Shown here: positions 45,101 through 52,189 of the stretch, in pieces
How the letters are laid out: each line of letters starts with the position of its first letter
Numbering within the stretch: the first letter of the stretch is position 1
NCBI RefSeq assembly: GCF_003634455.1
Contig: NZ_RBLC01000001.1
Span: forward strand, 1,313,927-1,377,926
Direction: 5' to 3'
Source: Flavobacterium endophyticum
Lineage (GTDB): Bacteria; Bacteroidota; Bacteroidia; Flavobacteriales; Flavobacteriaceae
Length of the DNA: 64,000 bases
The notes under the pieces: generated by a model
Told to the model about the DNA's origin: nothing
Database searches by the model: none
What the model saw: only the letters and a program-made list of their open reading frames with translations
Translations under genes and position numbers: made by a program

Positions 45101-45311
45101 CATTGATTTCTTCTTCGAGCGGTGTCACGACACTGTTCAATACCGTTTCGGCATTGGCTCCAGTGTATGTAGCGTTTACCTGAACCGTCGGCGGAGCGAT
45201 TTCAGGATATTGTTCTATCGGCAGGGACATCAATCCCAAGATTCCCAAAATGGTAATCAGGATGGATATTACGGTCGAAAGAACTGGTCTTTCTATAAAT
45301 GTCTTTAGCAT
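42141..45311 (-). CDS. RND-family multidrug efflux transporter (HAE1/AcrB type)
   Basis: 1,056 residues, the usual size. It is an inner-membrane proton-driven trimeric pump. The N-terminus MLKTFIERPVLSTVISILI, the porter-domain start LPIEQYPEIAPPTVQVNATY and the proton-relay aspartates in AIGIVVDDAIVVVEAVHAKL (TM4, near residue 410) mark the AcrB family, rather than heavy-metal CusA. Twelve membrane helices in two halves are visible. It lies 6 bases after the adaptor gene. Likely substrates are hydrophobic drugs or bile-like compounds, which is inference from the family. Confidence 0.96.
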   Translation of the reverse strand: MLKTFIERPVLSTVISILITILGILGLMSLPIEQYPEIAPPTVQVNATYTGANAETVLNSVVTPLEEEINGVEGMTYMTSSAANDGSAKISVYFELGVDPDIAAVNVQNRVSRATSKLPQAVVQTGVTTLKSQTSALMFFALYSKNKDFDETYIQNYAKINLVPKLQRVKGVGQVNVFGAKDYSMRVWIDPEKMATYGVLPKDIQAALQEQNVEAAPGKFGENAEGVYEYVIKYKGRLSEIEDYENIVIKSTGNGNFLHLKDVATVELGGFNYGTKNIAMGQEGVAVGVFQTSGSNAQDIITEVMSILEETKPDFPKGVDYVIPYNTKTFLDASISKVISTLVEAFILVFIVVFLFLQDFRSTLIPAIAVPVAIIGTFFFLQLFGFSINMLTLFAMILAIGIVVDDAIVVVEAVHAKLDEGAKSGKEATLSAMSEISGAIVSITLVMSAVFIPVSFLSGPSGVFYQQFAITLAISILISAVNALTLSPALCALFLKPHKDSDHHKKNLKDRFFLAFNTGFNKMNDKYTGSLRFLVRKKWVTGIALLVFVGITYFLFQTTPAGFIPNEDRGIIMADLTLPPGTTLEKTQKAVNELDSILASMDIVEARMSVVGFSLLNNVNGGSYAFTVIKLKDWAYRKEANQQVDAVVGELFGRTAHFKDARALFFTPPSVQGFGTADGFEFKIQDKGDDDWATVSKVSNEFLGELMKRPEIQYAMTNFNPSFPQYQMDINVERAKDAGVSISDIFNTMQGYYGGLYTTDFNKFGKQYRVMIQAKPSDRATEESINNIYVRNANNQQVAISQFIDFKRIYGPEAVARFNMLKAVNVNGKAKPGYSSGDAIKAIQEVAAQHLPKSYTYEFSGMTREEILAGTQAAGVFLLSLIFVYFLLSAQYESYLVPLSVLLSLPVGIAGAIGFVKLAGLENNIYFQVALIMLIGLLAKNAILIVEFAIQRRRHGMDLMQSAIEGAKARLRPILMTSLAFIFGLLPLALASGVGAVGNRSIGMGAVGGMLIGTIFGVFVIPVLFVIFQSLQERISGKPFQEKESDVILLNEEYEE

Positions 45312-45317
45312 TGAGAA

Positions 45318-46475
45318 TTATTTTTTAGCTGGTGGTGTAGTTGTTTTTGTAGAATCTTTGGCAACAGCATTTCCGGCTGGAGCAGCAGCTTCTGGTTTTC
45401 CTTGCTGAGGTACGATTTCCATATCATCTTTTAGCTTAGAAGTTCCTTCGATTACGATTACCTCGCCTTCTTCAAGACCTCCTGTTACGATGAAATTCAA
45501 TCCAGATGTACCGCTTGTTTGGACAATTTTTGATTTTACCTTGTTGTCTTTTCCAACTACGTAAAGCGTCTGTTTTCCTTGTACTTCGAATACAGCATTT
45601 TGCGGTACTAGAATTACATTTTTCTCATTGATCGGCAAACGAACGATACCGCTGCTTCCGCTTCTCAAGATTCCTTCTGGATTTTTGAATTCAGCTCTGA
45701 ACTGAGTGGTTCCTGTTTGTGGATTTACCAATCCGTTCATTGTAGCCAATTTCCCTTTTTGGTCGTATTCTGTATTGTCAACCAAAAGCAATGAAACTTC
45801 TGGAGCAGCTTTTAGCTTTTCGGCAGTTGTAGCTCCTTTAAACGTTTTGTTGAAAAACAAAAGTTGTTTTTCGTTCATAGAAAAATAAGCACGGATAACT
45901 CGTGTATCCGAAACGGTAGTCAAAGGCATTTCGCTGCTAGAGCTTACCAAGCTTCCTTCTCTGAATGGAAGTCCGCCGATAACTCCGTCAACAGGCGAAG
46001 TGATGGTTCCAAAACCAATGTTAGCCGCAATCGCTCCATAAGATGCTTTTGCCTGCGCCAATTTTGCTTTGGCGGTTTCTAATTGTACGTTGCTGATGAT
46101 TTTTCTGTCAACCAAAGGCTTCAATCGGTCTACCTCAACTTGAGCTGCCTGTACGGCCGCTTTTGCTGCTGAAGCGTCTTCGTTTTGAGTCTGTGTTTCT
46201 AGCTTGAACAACAATTGTCCTTTTCTGACAACTTGTCCTTCATCAACATAAATTTTCTGGATGAATCCGTTAACTTTCGGACGGATTTCTACATTCTGCT
46301 GTCCTTCAAGATTGGCAGTATATTCTTGGTAGACTACGGCATCTTGTTTTGCAACAGTTTGAACTGGGAAAGGCATAGGTCCTTGTGGGGGCATCTGCTC
46401 TTCTTTTTTACCGCAAGAGGAAAGGGTAATTATTGCGATTAAAATACTGAATAGTGATTTATTCTTCATTTGCAT
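45318..46475 (-). CDS. RND efflux periplasmic adaptor (AcrA/MexA type lipoprotein)
   Basis: 385 residues. The signal ends ITLSSC (lipid anchor). The order is the family standard: barrel-sandwich half motif VEIRPKVNGFIQKIYVDEGQVV, a helical hairpin (KAAVQAAQVEVDRLKPLVD to LETAKAKLAQAKASYG), the second half motif ITSPVDGVIGGLPFREGSLV, a beta-barrel and the membrane-proximal domain. The C-terminal 25 residues are low-complexity (AAAPAGNAVAKDSTKTTTP). It follows the regulator gene by 24 bases. Confidence 0.95.
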   Translation of the reverse strand: MQMKNKSLFSILIAIITLSSCGKKEEQMPPQGPMPFPVQTVAKQDAVVYQEYTANLEGQQNVEIRPKVNGFIQKIYVDEGQVVRKGQLLFKLETQTQNEDASAAKAAVQAAQVEVDRLKPLVDRKIISNVQLETAKAKLAQAKASYGAIAANIGFGTITSPVDGVIGGLPFREGSLVSSSSEMPLTTVSDTRVIRAYFSMNEKQLLFFNKTFKGATTAEKLKAAPEVSLLLVDNTEYDQKGKLATMNGLVNPQTGTTQFRAEFKNPEGILRSGSSGIVRLPINEKNVILVPQNAVFEVQGKQTLYVVGKDNKVKSKIVQTSGTSGLNFIVTGGLEEGEVIVIEGTSKLKDDMEIVPQQGKPEAAAPAGNAVAKDSTKTTTPPAKK

Positions 46476-46499
46476 TTTATAAAATTGGTTGATTGATTT

Positions 46500-46979
46500 T
46501 TATTTGTTCTCTACTTTCTCTAATTTTTGAATCGTCTTGTTTAAGAATTTCTCGAAGTCTATGACGTGTTCTTGATAAATTTTAATTTTTTCTAAGTCAC
46601 TGCATTCATCAGTATCAGCGGTCATTTTTCTATATTCTATCATTCTTTCGACCATCTTTTTTTCATCTAAAACCATTCTAAGATGGTTCTGCATTCTATC
46701 ACTAAAAGAAGACGGTTTGTAATATTTTTTTCTGTCTCCAGGGAAAGTATAATACTGAATCTTTCCGATTTTCAGCAAAAGATTCAGATTTGTAGAAACT
46801 GAGCTTTTGCTTGCTCCTAGCCTTGAAACCAAATCATCGAACGTCAATCCTTTTGCGTCATTCCATACAATAAGGCAACCTAGTATTCGTCCTGACAAGG
46901 GCGAAAAGTTCAAATAGGTTTCAAAATGAACTCCAAACATCTCCACCAACTCTTCTCTTTCTTTCGATATGTCTGTCAT
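46500..46979 (-). CDS. GbsR/MarR-type transcriptional regulator of the efflux operon
   Basis: About 159 residues from ATG 46979. The ATG at 47000 overlaps the promoter's -7 box and is rejected. A winged helix is clear: LSGRILGCLIVWNDAKGLTFDDL, then the recognition region LGASKSSVSTNLNLLLKIG and the wing KIQYYTFPGDRKKYYK. A helical C-terminus likely dimerises. It is the first gene of the operon with the adaptor, pump and outer-membrane factor. A perfect palindrome in its promoter (47012-47029) is the expected binding site, so it probably represses itself and the pump until a ligand binds. Confidence 0.9.
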   Translation of the reverse strand: MTDISKEREELVEMFGVHFETYLNFSPLSGRILGCLIVWNDAKGLTFDDLVSRLGASKSSVSTNLNLLLKIGKIQYYTFPGDRKKYYKPSSFSDRMQNHLRMVLDEKKMVERMIEYRKMTADTDECSDLEKIKIYQEHVIDFEKFLNKTIQKLEKVENK

Positions 46980-46997
46980 TGATTTAAAATTTTGATG

Positions 46998-47005
46998 CAA
47001 ATTTA
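46998..47005 (-). promoter_or_regulatory. -7 element of the efflux operon promoter
   Basis: Reverse-strand TAAATTTG matches TAnnTTTG. The predicted transcript start is near 46991, which leaves a short leader before ATG 46979. The -33 position falls inside the palindrome at 47012-47029 and is not a good TTG. Confidence 0.6.
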
Positions 47006-47011
47006 AATCAG

Positions 47012-47029
47012 GTTCGGTAATTACCGAAC
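47012..47029. promoter_or_regulatory. Palindromic operator of the efflux regulator
   Basis: GTTCGGTAATTACCGAAC is a perfect 18-bp inverted repeat placed between the -33 and -7 positions. A further half site, TTCG on the reverse strand near 47033-47037, may extend it. A dimer bound here would block RNA polymerase. Confidence 0.7.
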
Positions 47030-47080
47030 TAAACGAACTTAAATTTATGTTAATTTTTTTTCATGAAATTTAAGCATTAA

Positions 47081-47108
47081 AAAAGCCAGCAGTATTCTGC
47101 TGGCTTTT
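47081..47108. terminator. Bidirectional terminator beside the RlpA-like genes
   Basis: AAAAGCCAGCAG-TATT-CTGCTGGCTTTT is palindromic, with an A-run on one side and T on the other. It ends the minus-strand 47111 gene. Confidence 0.85.
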
Positions 47109-47110
47109 GG

Positions 47111-47491
47111 TCAATTTATAATTTCTAACGTTACTCTCAAGGAGCCGTGGTTTTTATTGTCGGCTATTTCCATAAAAGCCTTTTTGGTGAGATCGATTTC
47201 TCGCCCTGGCGTAAATGGCCCTCTATCATTTATCTCGACGATGACTGATTTGTCATTGGCGATGTTGGTTACTTTTACCTTTGTTCCGAATGCTAACTTC
47301 TTGTGAGCCGCTGTATATTTATTGTTGTGGAATTTTTCCCCGCTCGCTGTTTTCTTTCCGTTGAATTTATCTGCATAATAAGAAGCGTGGACATTCTTTT
47401 TATATACTTTCCCAGAAGCCGATTTGCTGGAAGAACAGCTGGCCAAGATACTTCCAACGACTGCTATGATTAAAAATATCCTGATTTTCAT
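47111..47491 (-). CDS. RlpA-like lipoprotein (double-psi beta-barrel)
   Basis: 126 residues. The signal ends GSILASC (lipid anchor). The barrel reads VHASYYADKFNGKKTASGEKF, YTAAHKKLAFGTKVKVTN and VIVEINDRGPFTPGREIDLTKKAF, the RlpA pattern with the Asp of NDRGPF. RlpA proteins cut or bind denuded peptidoglycan glycans at division sites; no SPOR domain is present here. The next gene upstream is a close paralogue, 10 bases away. Confidence 0.9.
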   Translation of the reverse strand: MKIRIFLIIAVVGSILASCSSSKSASGKVYKKNVHASYYADKFNGKKTASGEKFHNNKYTAAHKKLAFGTKVKVTNIANDKSVIVEINDRGPFTPGREIDLTKKAFMEIADNKNHGSLRVTLEIIN

Positions 47492-47501
47492 GACTCCTGA
47501 T

Positions 47502-47981
47502 TTACTGAATAATTTCTATTGTTACTTTTAGATGTCCGCCATATCGGGCCGAAGCGATTTCCATAAAGGCTTTTTTCGTAAGATCAATTTCTTTTCCTTT
47601 GGTAAAAGGACCACGGTCGGTAACTTCAACGATTACTGATTTTCCGTTGGCTTCATTCGTGATCCGAAGTTTTGTACCAAAAGGAAATTTTCTATGTGCC
47701 GCCGTATATTTTTTGTTGTCAAAGATTTTACCGCTTGCCGTTCTTCTGCCTGTGAATTTGTCAGCATAATACGACGCATGGGCATTTTTTTTATGGAGCT
47801 TGTATTTTTTGGATTCGGCTAATTTTAAGCTATCTTCTACTGCAACTTTCTTTACCGAATCTTGATACGCCTGAGTTTTTTCTGGAGGAGTTTTTTGAAA
47901 GTTCCTGTCTCTTAAAGAAAAACCGCTTGAAAAAACCAAAGCAATAAAGGCCAGCAATAGAATTGTAGTCTTATACTTCAT
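47502..47981 (-). CDS. RlpA-like secreted protein (double-psi beta-barrel)
   Basis: 159 residues from ATG 47981; an in-frame start at 48047 would put 22 residues before the hydrophobic segment and is less likely. The membrane/signal segment TILLLAFIALVFSSGF is followed by a 60-residue linker and the barrel NAHASYYADKFTGRRTASGKIF to VTDRGPFTKGKEIDLTKKAF. The barrel is about 70% identical by eye to that of the neighbour at 47111, so the pair arose by tandem duplication. This copy has no lipobox, so one copy may be anchored and the other soluble. Confidence 0.88.
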   Translation of the reverse strand: MKYKTTILLLAFIALVFSSGFSLRDRNFQKTPPEKTQAYQDSVKKVAVEDSLKLAESKKYKLHKKNAHASYYADKFTGRRTASGKIFDNKKYTAAHRKFPFGTKLRITNEANGKSVIVEVTDRGPFTKGKEIDLTKKAFMEIASARYGGHLKVTIEIIQ

Positions 47982-48035
47982 GATAAATATTTTTATGTTT
48001 GGCCAATTCATCTTACAATTACTATACCCAAAATT

Positions 48036-48062
48036 AAAAAAGCTCAAAAAATTGAGCTTTAT
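48036..48062 (-). terminator. Terminator of the 48067 gene
   Basis: On the minus strand AAAGCTCAA-TTTT-TTGAGCTTTTTT forms a stem with a T-tail. Confidence 0.75.
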
Positions 48063-48066
48063 GTTT

Positions 48067-48516
48067 TTATGAGAACCAGACGTTCCAAGGAATTCTTGAC
48101 AACAGCAAGAGCAATCCTAAGGTAAAAAATATGGCTATCTTTTTGAATTTTGCATTAGAACCTTCTGCTCTTTTATGCGTGCTCCATCCTATCGTTATAA
48201 ACACAATAGCTAAAATATTTATGATTGGGTGCTCGACTGCCATTTGACGCAATTCGCTATTTCCCATGATTTCTTTCATTCCTGCTTGTCCAAAAAGAGA
48301 AAATCCTTTAGGCGAGACAAAATATAATATCAGTCCAATTACAAATTGAATGTGGGCAGCAATCAGTCCGAAAAGGGCAATTCTTCTGTCTTTTGGTTTG
48401 AATTCATTTTTTGCAGATAAGCCAATCAACGCATTGATTGCGGCAACTCCTACAGTAAAAAGTGCAACGTAGGCAATGCCTGAATGGGCTTCTAGAATAA
48501 TTTTGTAAGTATCCAT
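48067..48516 (-). CDS. Four-helix membrane protein of unknown function
   Basis: 149 residues from ATG 48516. Four membrane helices are seen (IAYVALFTVGVAAINALIGL, IALFGLIAAHIQFVIGLILYF, IINILAIVFITIGWSTH, IAIFFTLGLLLLLSRIPW). Histidines H13, H57 and H95 sit at helix ends and could bind heme, but this is speculation. I recognise similar proteins in flavobacteria without a known role. Monocistronic, between the RlpA pair and the divergent 48688 gene. Confidence 0.78.
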   Translation of the reverse strand: MDTYKIILEAHSGIAYVALFTVGVAAINALIGLSAKNEFKPKDRRIALFGLIAAHIQFVIGLILYFVSPKGFSLFGQAGMKEIMGNSELRQMAVEHPIINILAIVFITIGWSTHKRAEGSNAKFKKIAIFFTLGLLLLLSRIPWNVWFS

Positions 48517-48687
48517 GGTCAAATTGTTTTTTACAAATATATCAAAAAATGAAATGTCCGAAAATTATTGACAAGTAACCAATTCAATAAATAATGAATC
48601 CAAATTACGAAATAAAACCTTAACAATTAACATTTCTTTAATCGATTTGGGTTATGATTTAAAATTCAATATCCTAAATTTGCGGAA

Positions 48688-49101
48688 ATGATGAAAAAAG
48701 CCGTACATATTACCTTTTTGTGCTTATTCTTTCTGCTGGGAACGCAATGTAATGCCAGCAATAAGAAAAACTCATCATTGCCTTTTTTTGAAAACAGTGC
48801 AAAACAGTACTCAAAAGAGTGCCGTCAAAGCCTTTCTAAAAAAGAATTTTCTGTTGCCAATGATACTTTTGACAAAGTCCATAAAAAGAAACGCCTTTTA
48901 AATCCCTTTCATAATAGCATAGCAAGACTATCAAAATGCTATAGTTCTTCTTTGGTTTTAGGCGCTATTCCTTATTCAAAATTTGTATTCCAAAAGCATT
49001 TTGAATCGCTGGTCTTTTCATCCGAGCATTCCTTGCACAATTCTTTTTGTCCTAAAGGGAAACTGCTTTCCATATTTTATTCTTTTCAGGCTTTCTGGTA
49101 A
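48688..49101 (+). CDS. Small secreted protein of unknown function
   Basis: 137 residues. The signal peptide (VHITFLCLFFLLGTQC) could be lipid-modified at Cys21. The mature part is rich in Ser, Lys and Phe, with no domain I know. TAAATTTG at 48675-48682 is a -7 box only five bases before the ATG, so the transcript would be leaderless or start at the second ATG (48691). The weak codon pattern leaves some doubt that it is a conserved gene. Confidence 0.55.
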   Translation: MMKKAVHITFLCLFFLLGTQCNASNKKNSSLPFFENSAKQYSKECRQSLSKKEFSVANDTFDKVHKKKRLLNPFHNSIARLSKCYSSSLVLGAIPYSKFVFQKHFESLVFSSEHSLHNSFCPKGKLLSIFYSFQAFW

Positions 49102-49174
49102 TAACTAATTGAGTTTTGTTTTTGAGATTCTTTTTAGAATCTTCTCAAAGAATGTCCAATTAAATTAGTACAGC

Positions 49175-51418
49175 ATGAATGAATTAGAAAATACGGCAAC
49201 GGCAGCCTCACACCATCTTTATCCTCTGATAAGCGATTTGGGATTAATCCTGATGACCGCTGGTGTTGCTATCTTGCTTTTCAAGAAAATAAAACAGCCT
49301 TTGGTTTTAGGGTATTTGATTGCCGGATTTTTGGCAGGGCCTTATTTTACGTTATTCCCTTCAGTAAAAGATGTTCAGAACGTAGAAGTCTGGGCAGAAA
49401 TCGGCGTCATCATCTTGCTTTTCAGTTTGGGACTGGAATTCAGCTTTAAGAAATTAATGAAGGTTGGAGGAACCGCTTCGATTACCGCCCTCGTCCAGAT
49501 TGTCTCCATGGTATTTTTAGGTTATTGGTGCGGACAAATGATGGGCTGGTCGTCTATGGACAGTATTTTCCTTGGCGTTATCTTATCGATTTCATCTACC
49601 ACTATTATTCTTCGGGCTTTTGACGAATTGGGTGTAAAAGGCCAGAAATTTGCGGGAATTGTTTTTGGCGCCTTGATTGTTGAAGACATTGTCGCCATCT
49701 TGATGATGGTATTGCTTTCTACGGTCGCTATCAGCCAGCAGTTTTCGGGAATGGAGCTTTTTGAATCGGTACTGAAACTTTTGTTCTTTTTGATATTATG
49801 GTTTGTCGGCGGTATTTTTTTCATCCCGACATTATTAAAAAAAGCAAAGAATCTCTTGAGCGATGAAACGCTGCTGATTGTTTCCCTAGCTTTATGTTTG
49901 ATGATGGTAATCTTAGCAACTATGGCTGGATTTTCGCCTGCTTTGGGAGCTTTTATCATGGGTTCGATTATTGCCGAAACTACCAAGGCAGAACGTATCG
50001 AACATCTTATAAAACCTGTAAAAGACCTTTTTGGCGCCGTTTTCTTCGTGTCGGTCGGAATGCTTATCAATCCAAGTACTTTGGCAGAATATGCTATTCC
50101 TGTAGTTGTAATCACCTTGCTGACCGTTTTTGGAAAAACCTTAAGTTCTACTATCGGGACACTTATTTCTGGACAACCCTTAAAACAATCGGTGCAGACT
50201 GGAATGAGCCTTGCACAGATCGGGGAGTTTTCGTTTATCATTGCGACTTTGGGTATGACACTTGGCGTAACCAGCAGTTTCTTATATCCTATTGTGGTTG
50301 CCGTTTCGGCTATTTCCACATTTACGACACCTTTTATGATCAAGCTTTCGATTCCGGTATACAACATGCTGGAAAAAAATCTTCCTAAAAAATGGACCAA
50401 GGCCATTGAAAGTTACAGCTCAAGCTCGCAAACCATCAAGGCTACGAGCAACTGGGTATTGTTCTTACGAGCCAGCATCATCCAGATTATTATACATTCA
50501 GTAGTTATCATTGCGGTTATCTTGCTTTCCTCGAGAGTCTTGTTGCCAATGGTGAATGGTTCGCAATGGGCCAACGTTGTTATCGCAGTAGTGACGCTTT
50601 TGTGCATTTCTCCTTTTTTATGGGCTTTGTCTTTGCGAAAGGTTGCCGTAAACGCTTATGAAGAATTAAAGAAAGAAAGAAAGTTTCTCGGACCAATCCG
50701 AATCGTCAATTTAATCCGAATTCTTTTCACGCTATTTTTTATCGGACTTCTACTAAACAGCTTCTTCTCTAATTTTATCGCTTTTGCCGCGCTAGTTATC
50801 TTTGTGGTGGCCTATCTGGCTTTCCCGAAAAAACTGCAATTGTTGTATGATAAGATTGAGAACCGTTTTATGCAGAATTTAAACGACCGAGAAAACACAG
50901 AAGCTTCAAAAAGCAAGAAAGAACTTTCTCCTTGGGATGCGCACATGACGACTTTTGAAATCAGCGCCGAATCGAATATTGTCGGAAAACCATTGTATCA
51001 GCTTGAGCTTCGAGAACGAATCGGAATCAATATTGCGGCCATCAAGCGCGGGAATATTACGATTAATGTGCCGAATCGCAACGAACAGATTTATCCGAAC
51101 GACGTTCTTTATATCATCGGGACCGACAGACAGATTGATAAATTCAAGATTTACATGCAGCAGAGTATTGTCGCGGTTCCCGAAGACAATGCCGAAACGG
51201 TCTTGAAGAATTTCGAATTGAAAAATGAGGATTTTATCGGAAAGACAATACGCGAATCGCAATTGCGGGAAAAAACAAACGGACTCGTTGTCGGCATCGA
51301 GCGGGAAGGCCGACGAATGATGAATCCGGAATCGCATGTCGTTTTGGAAAAAGATGACATCATCTGGATTGTTGGCGACAAGAAAAAAATGAATTCTATT
51401 ACACTAAATGCTTCTTAA
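49175..51418 (+). CDS. CPA2 cation:proton antiporter with two RCK_C/TrkA-C domains
   Basis: 747 residues. Residues 1-400 are a Na+/H+ exchanger domain with about 12 helices; the ion-binding region is SSTTIILRAFDELGVKGQKFAG and GALIVEDIVAILMMV, as in KefB/KefC-type proteins. About 130 residues of further helices follow (430-560). Two TrkA-C domains end it (IVGKPLYQLELRERIGINIAA, FIGKTIRESQLREKTNGLVVG). No Rossmann NAD domain lies between them, unlike KefC. It probably exchanges K+ or Na+ for protons. It is 26 bases before a DedA gene and likely shares its transcript. Confidence 0.92.
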   Translation: MNELENTATAASHHLYPLISDLGLILMTAGVAILLFKKIKQPLVLGYLIAGFLAGPYFTLFPSVKDVQNVEVWAEIGVIILLFSLGLEFSFKKLMKVGGTASITALVQIVSMVFLGYWCGQMMGWSSMDSIFLGVILSISSTTIILRAFDELGVKGQKFAGIVFGALIVEDIVAILMMVLLSTVAISQQFSGMELFESVLKLLFFLILWFVGGIFFIPTLLKKAKNLLSDETLLIVSLALCLMMVILATMAGFSPALGAFIMGSIIAETTKAERIEHLIKPVKDLFGAVFFVSVGMLINPSTLAEYAIPVVVITLLTVFGKTLSSTIGTLISGQPLKQSVQTGMSLAQIGEFSFIIATLGMTLGVTSSFLYPIVVAVSAISTFTTPFMIKLSIPVYNMLEKNLPKKWTKAIESYSSSSQTIKATSNWVLFLRASIIQIIIHSVVIIAVILLSSRVLLPMVNGSQWANVVIAVVTLLCISPFLWALSLRKVAVNAYEELKKERKFLGPIRIVNLIRILFTLFFIGLLLNSFFSNFIAFAALVIFVVAYLAFPKKLQLLYDKIENRFMQNLNDRENTEASKSKKELSPWDAHMTTFEISAESNIVGKPLYQLELRERIGINIAAIKRGNITINVPNRNEQIYPNDVLYIIGTDRQIDKFKIYMQQSIVAVPEDNAETVLKNFELKNEDFIGKTIRESQLREKTNGLVVGIEREGRRMMNPESHVVLEKDDIIWIVGDKKKMNSITLNAS

Positions 51419-51444
51419 TATTATTTACTTAACTAAATTTTCAA

Positions 51445-52143
51445 ATGGATAATTTTGATTGGAAACAGCTCATTAACCCCGAATTCTACATAGCCATGGA
51501 ACTTGGAGGCGTTAGCATTGGACTGTATGTTGTGCTTTTTATTGTTTTTGCAGAAACTGGATTGTTTGCCGGATTTTTCCTCCCAGGCGATAGCCTTTTA
51601 TTTTTAGCCGGAATTTACAGCCGGGAACTCATCGAGAATCTAGTGTTTATTGAAAATGATTTTGGGAATGTGGCCTTGCTTGCCACTTTGGTCGCTCTTT
51701 CTGGAATTATCGGAAATACTGTCGGCTATTGGTTTGGCGCCAAAAGTGGCTGGTACTTATATAAAAAAGAAGATAGCTTCTGGTTCAAGAAAAAATACCT
51801 TGAGCAGTCACGCGTGTTTTTCGAAAAATATGGCGGAAAAGCGATCATCATTGCACGTTTTATGCCTGTATTAAGGACTTTTGCTCCTATTATTGCGGGT
51901 ATCGTACAAATGGACAAGAAACGTTTTATGTTTTATAATATCTTAAGCTCTTTTCTTTGGGCTTTCAGCTTGATCATGGCCGGACATTATCTGTATGGCT
52001 TGTTCTTGAGCAAATTTGATATCGATTTGAAAAAGCATATCGAAATCATCATTCTTATTATCGTAGCGGCAACGACCATTCCTTTGGTGGTTAAATTCCT
52101 TAAAGGAAATAAGGAAACACCAGAAAATAATACCGAAAAATAA
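51445..52143 (+). CDS. DedA-family membrane protein
   Basis: 232 residues. Family signatures are ETGLFAGFFLPGDSLLFLAG, GNTVGYWFGAKSGW, FFEKYGGKAIIIARFMPVLRTFAPIIAG-type sequence and WAFSLIMAGHYLYG. DedA proteins move lipids such as undecaprenyl phosphate or phosphatidylethanolamine across the inner membrane. Four to five helices are visible. It shares a transcript with the antiporter, and DedA function is known to be tied to the proton-motive force. Confidence 0.93.
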   Translation: MDNFDWKQLINPEFYIAMELGGVSIGLYVVLFIVFAETGLFAGFFLPGDSLLFLAGIYSRELIENLVFIENDFGNVALLATLVALSGIIGNTVGYWFGAKSGWYLYKKEDSFWFKKKYLEQSRVFFEKYGGKAIIIARFMPVLRTFAPIIAGIVQMDKKRFMFYNILSSFLWAFSLIMAGHYLYGLFLSKFDIDLKKHIEIIILIIVAATTIPLVVKFLKGNKETPENNTEK

Positions 52144-52172
52144 AAAAAGCCTCTCAAATGAGAGGCTTTTTC
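52142..52172. terminator. Shared terminator of the convergent DedA and TonB-receptor genes
   Basis: AAAAAAAGCCTCTC-AAAT-GAGAGGCTTTTT is a symmetric hairpin placed between two convergent stop codons. Confidence 0.88.
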
Positions 52173-52189
52173 AACTAACTACACACAAA

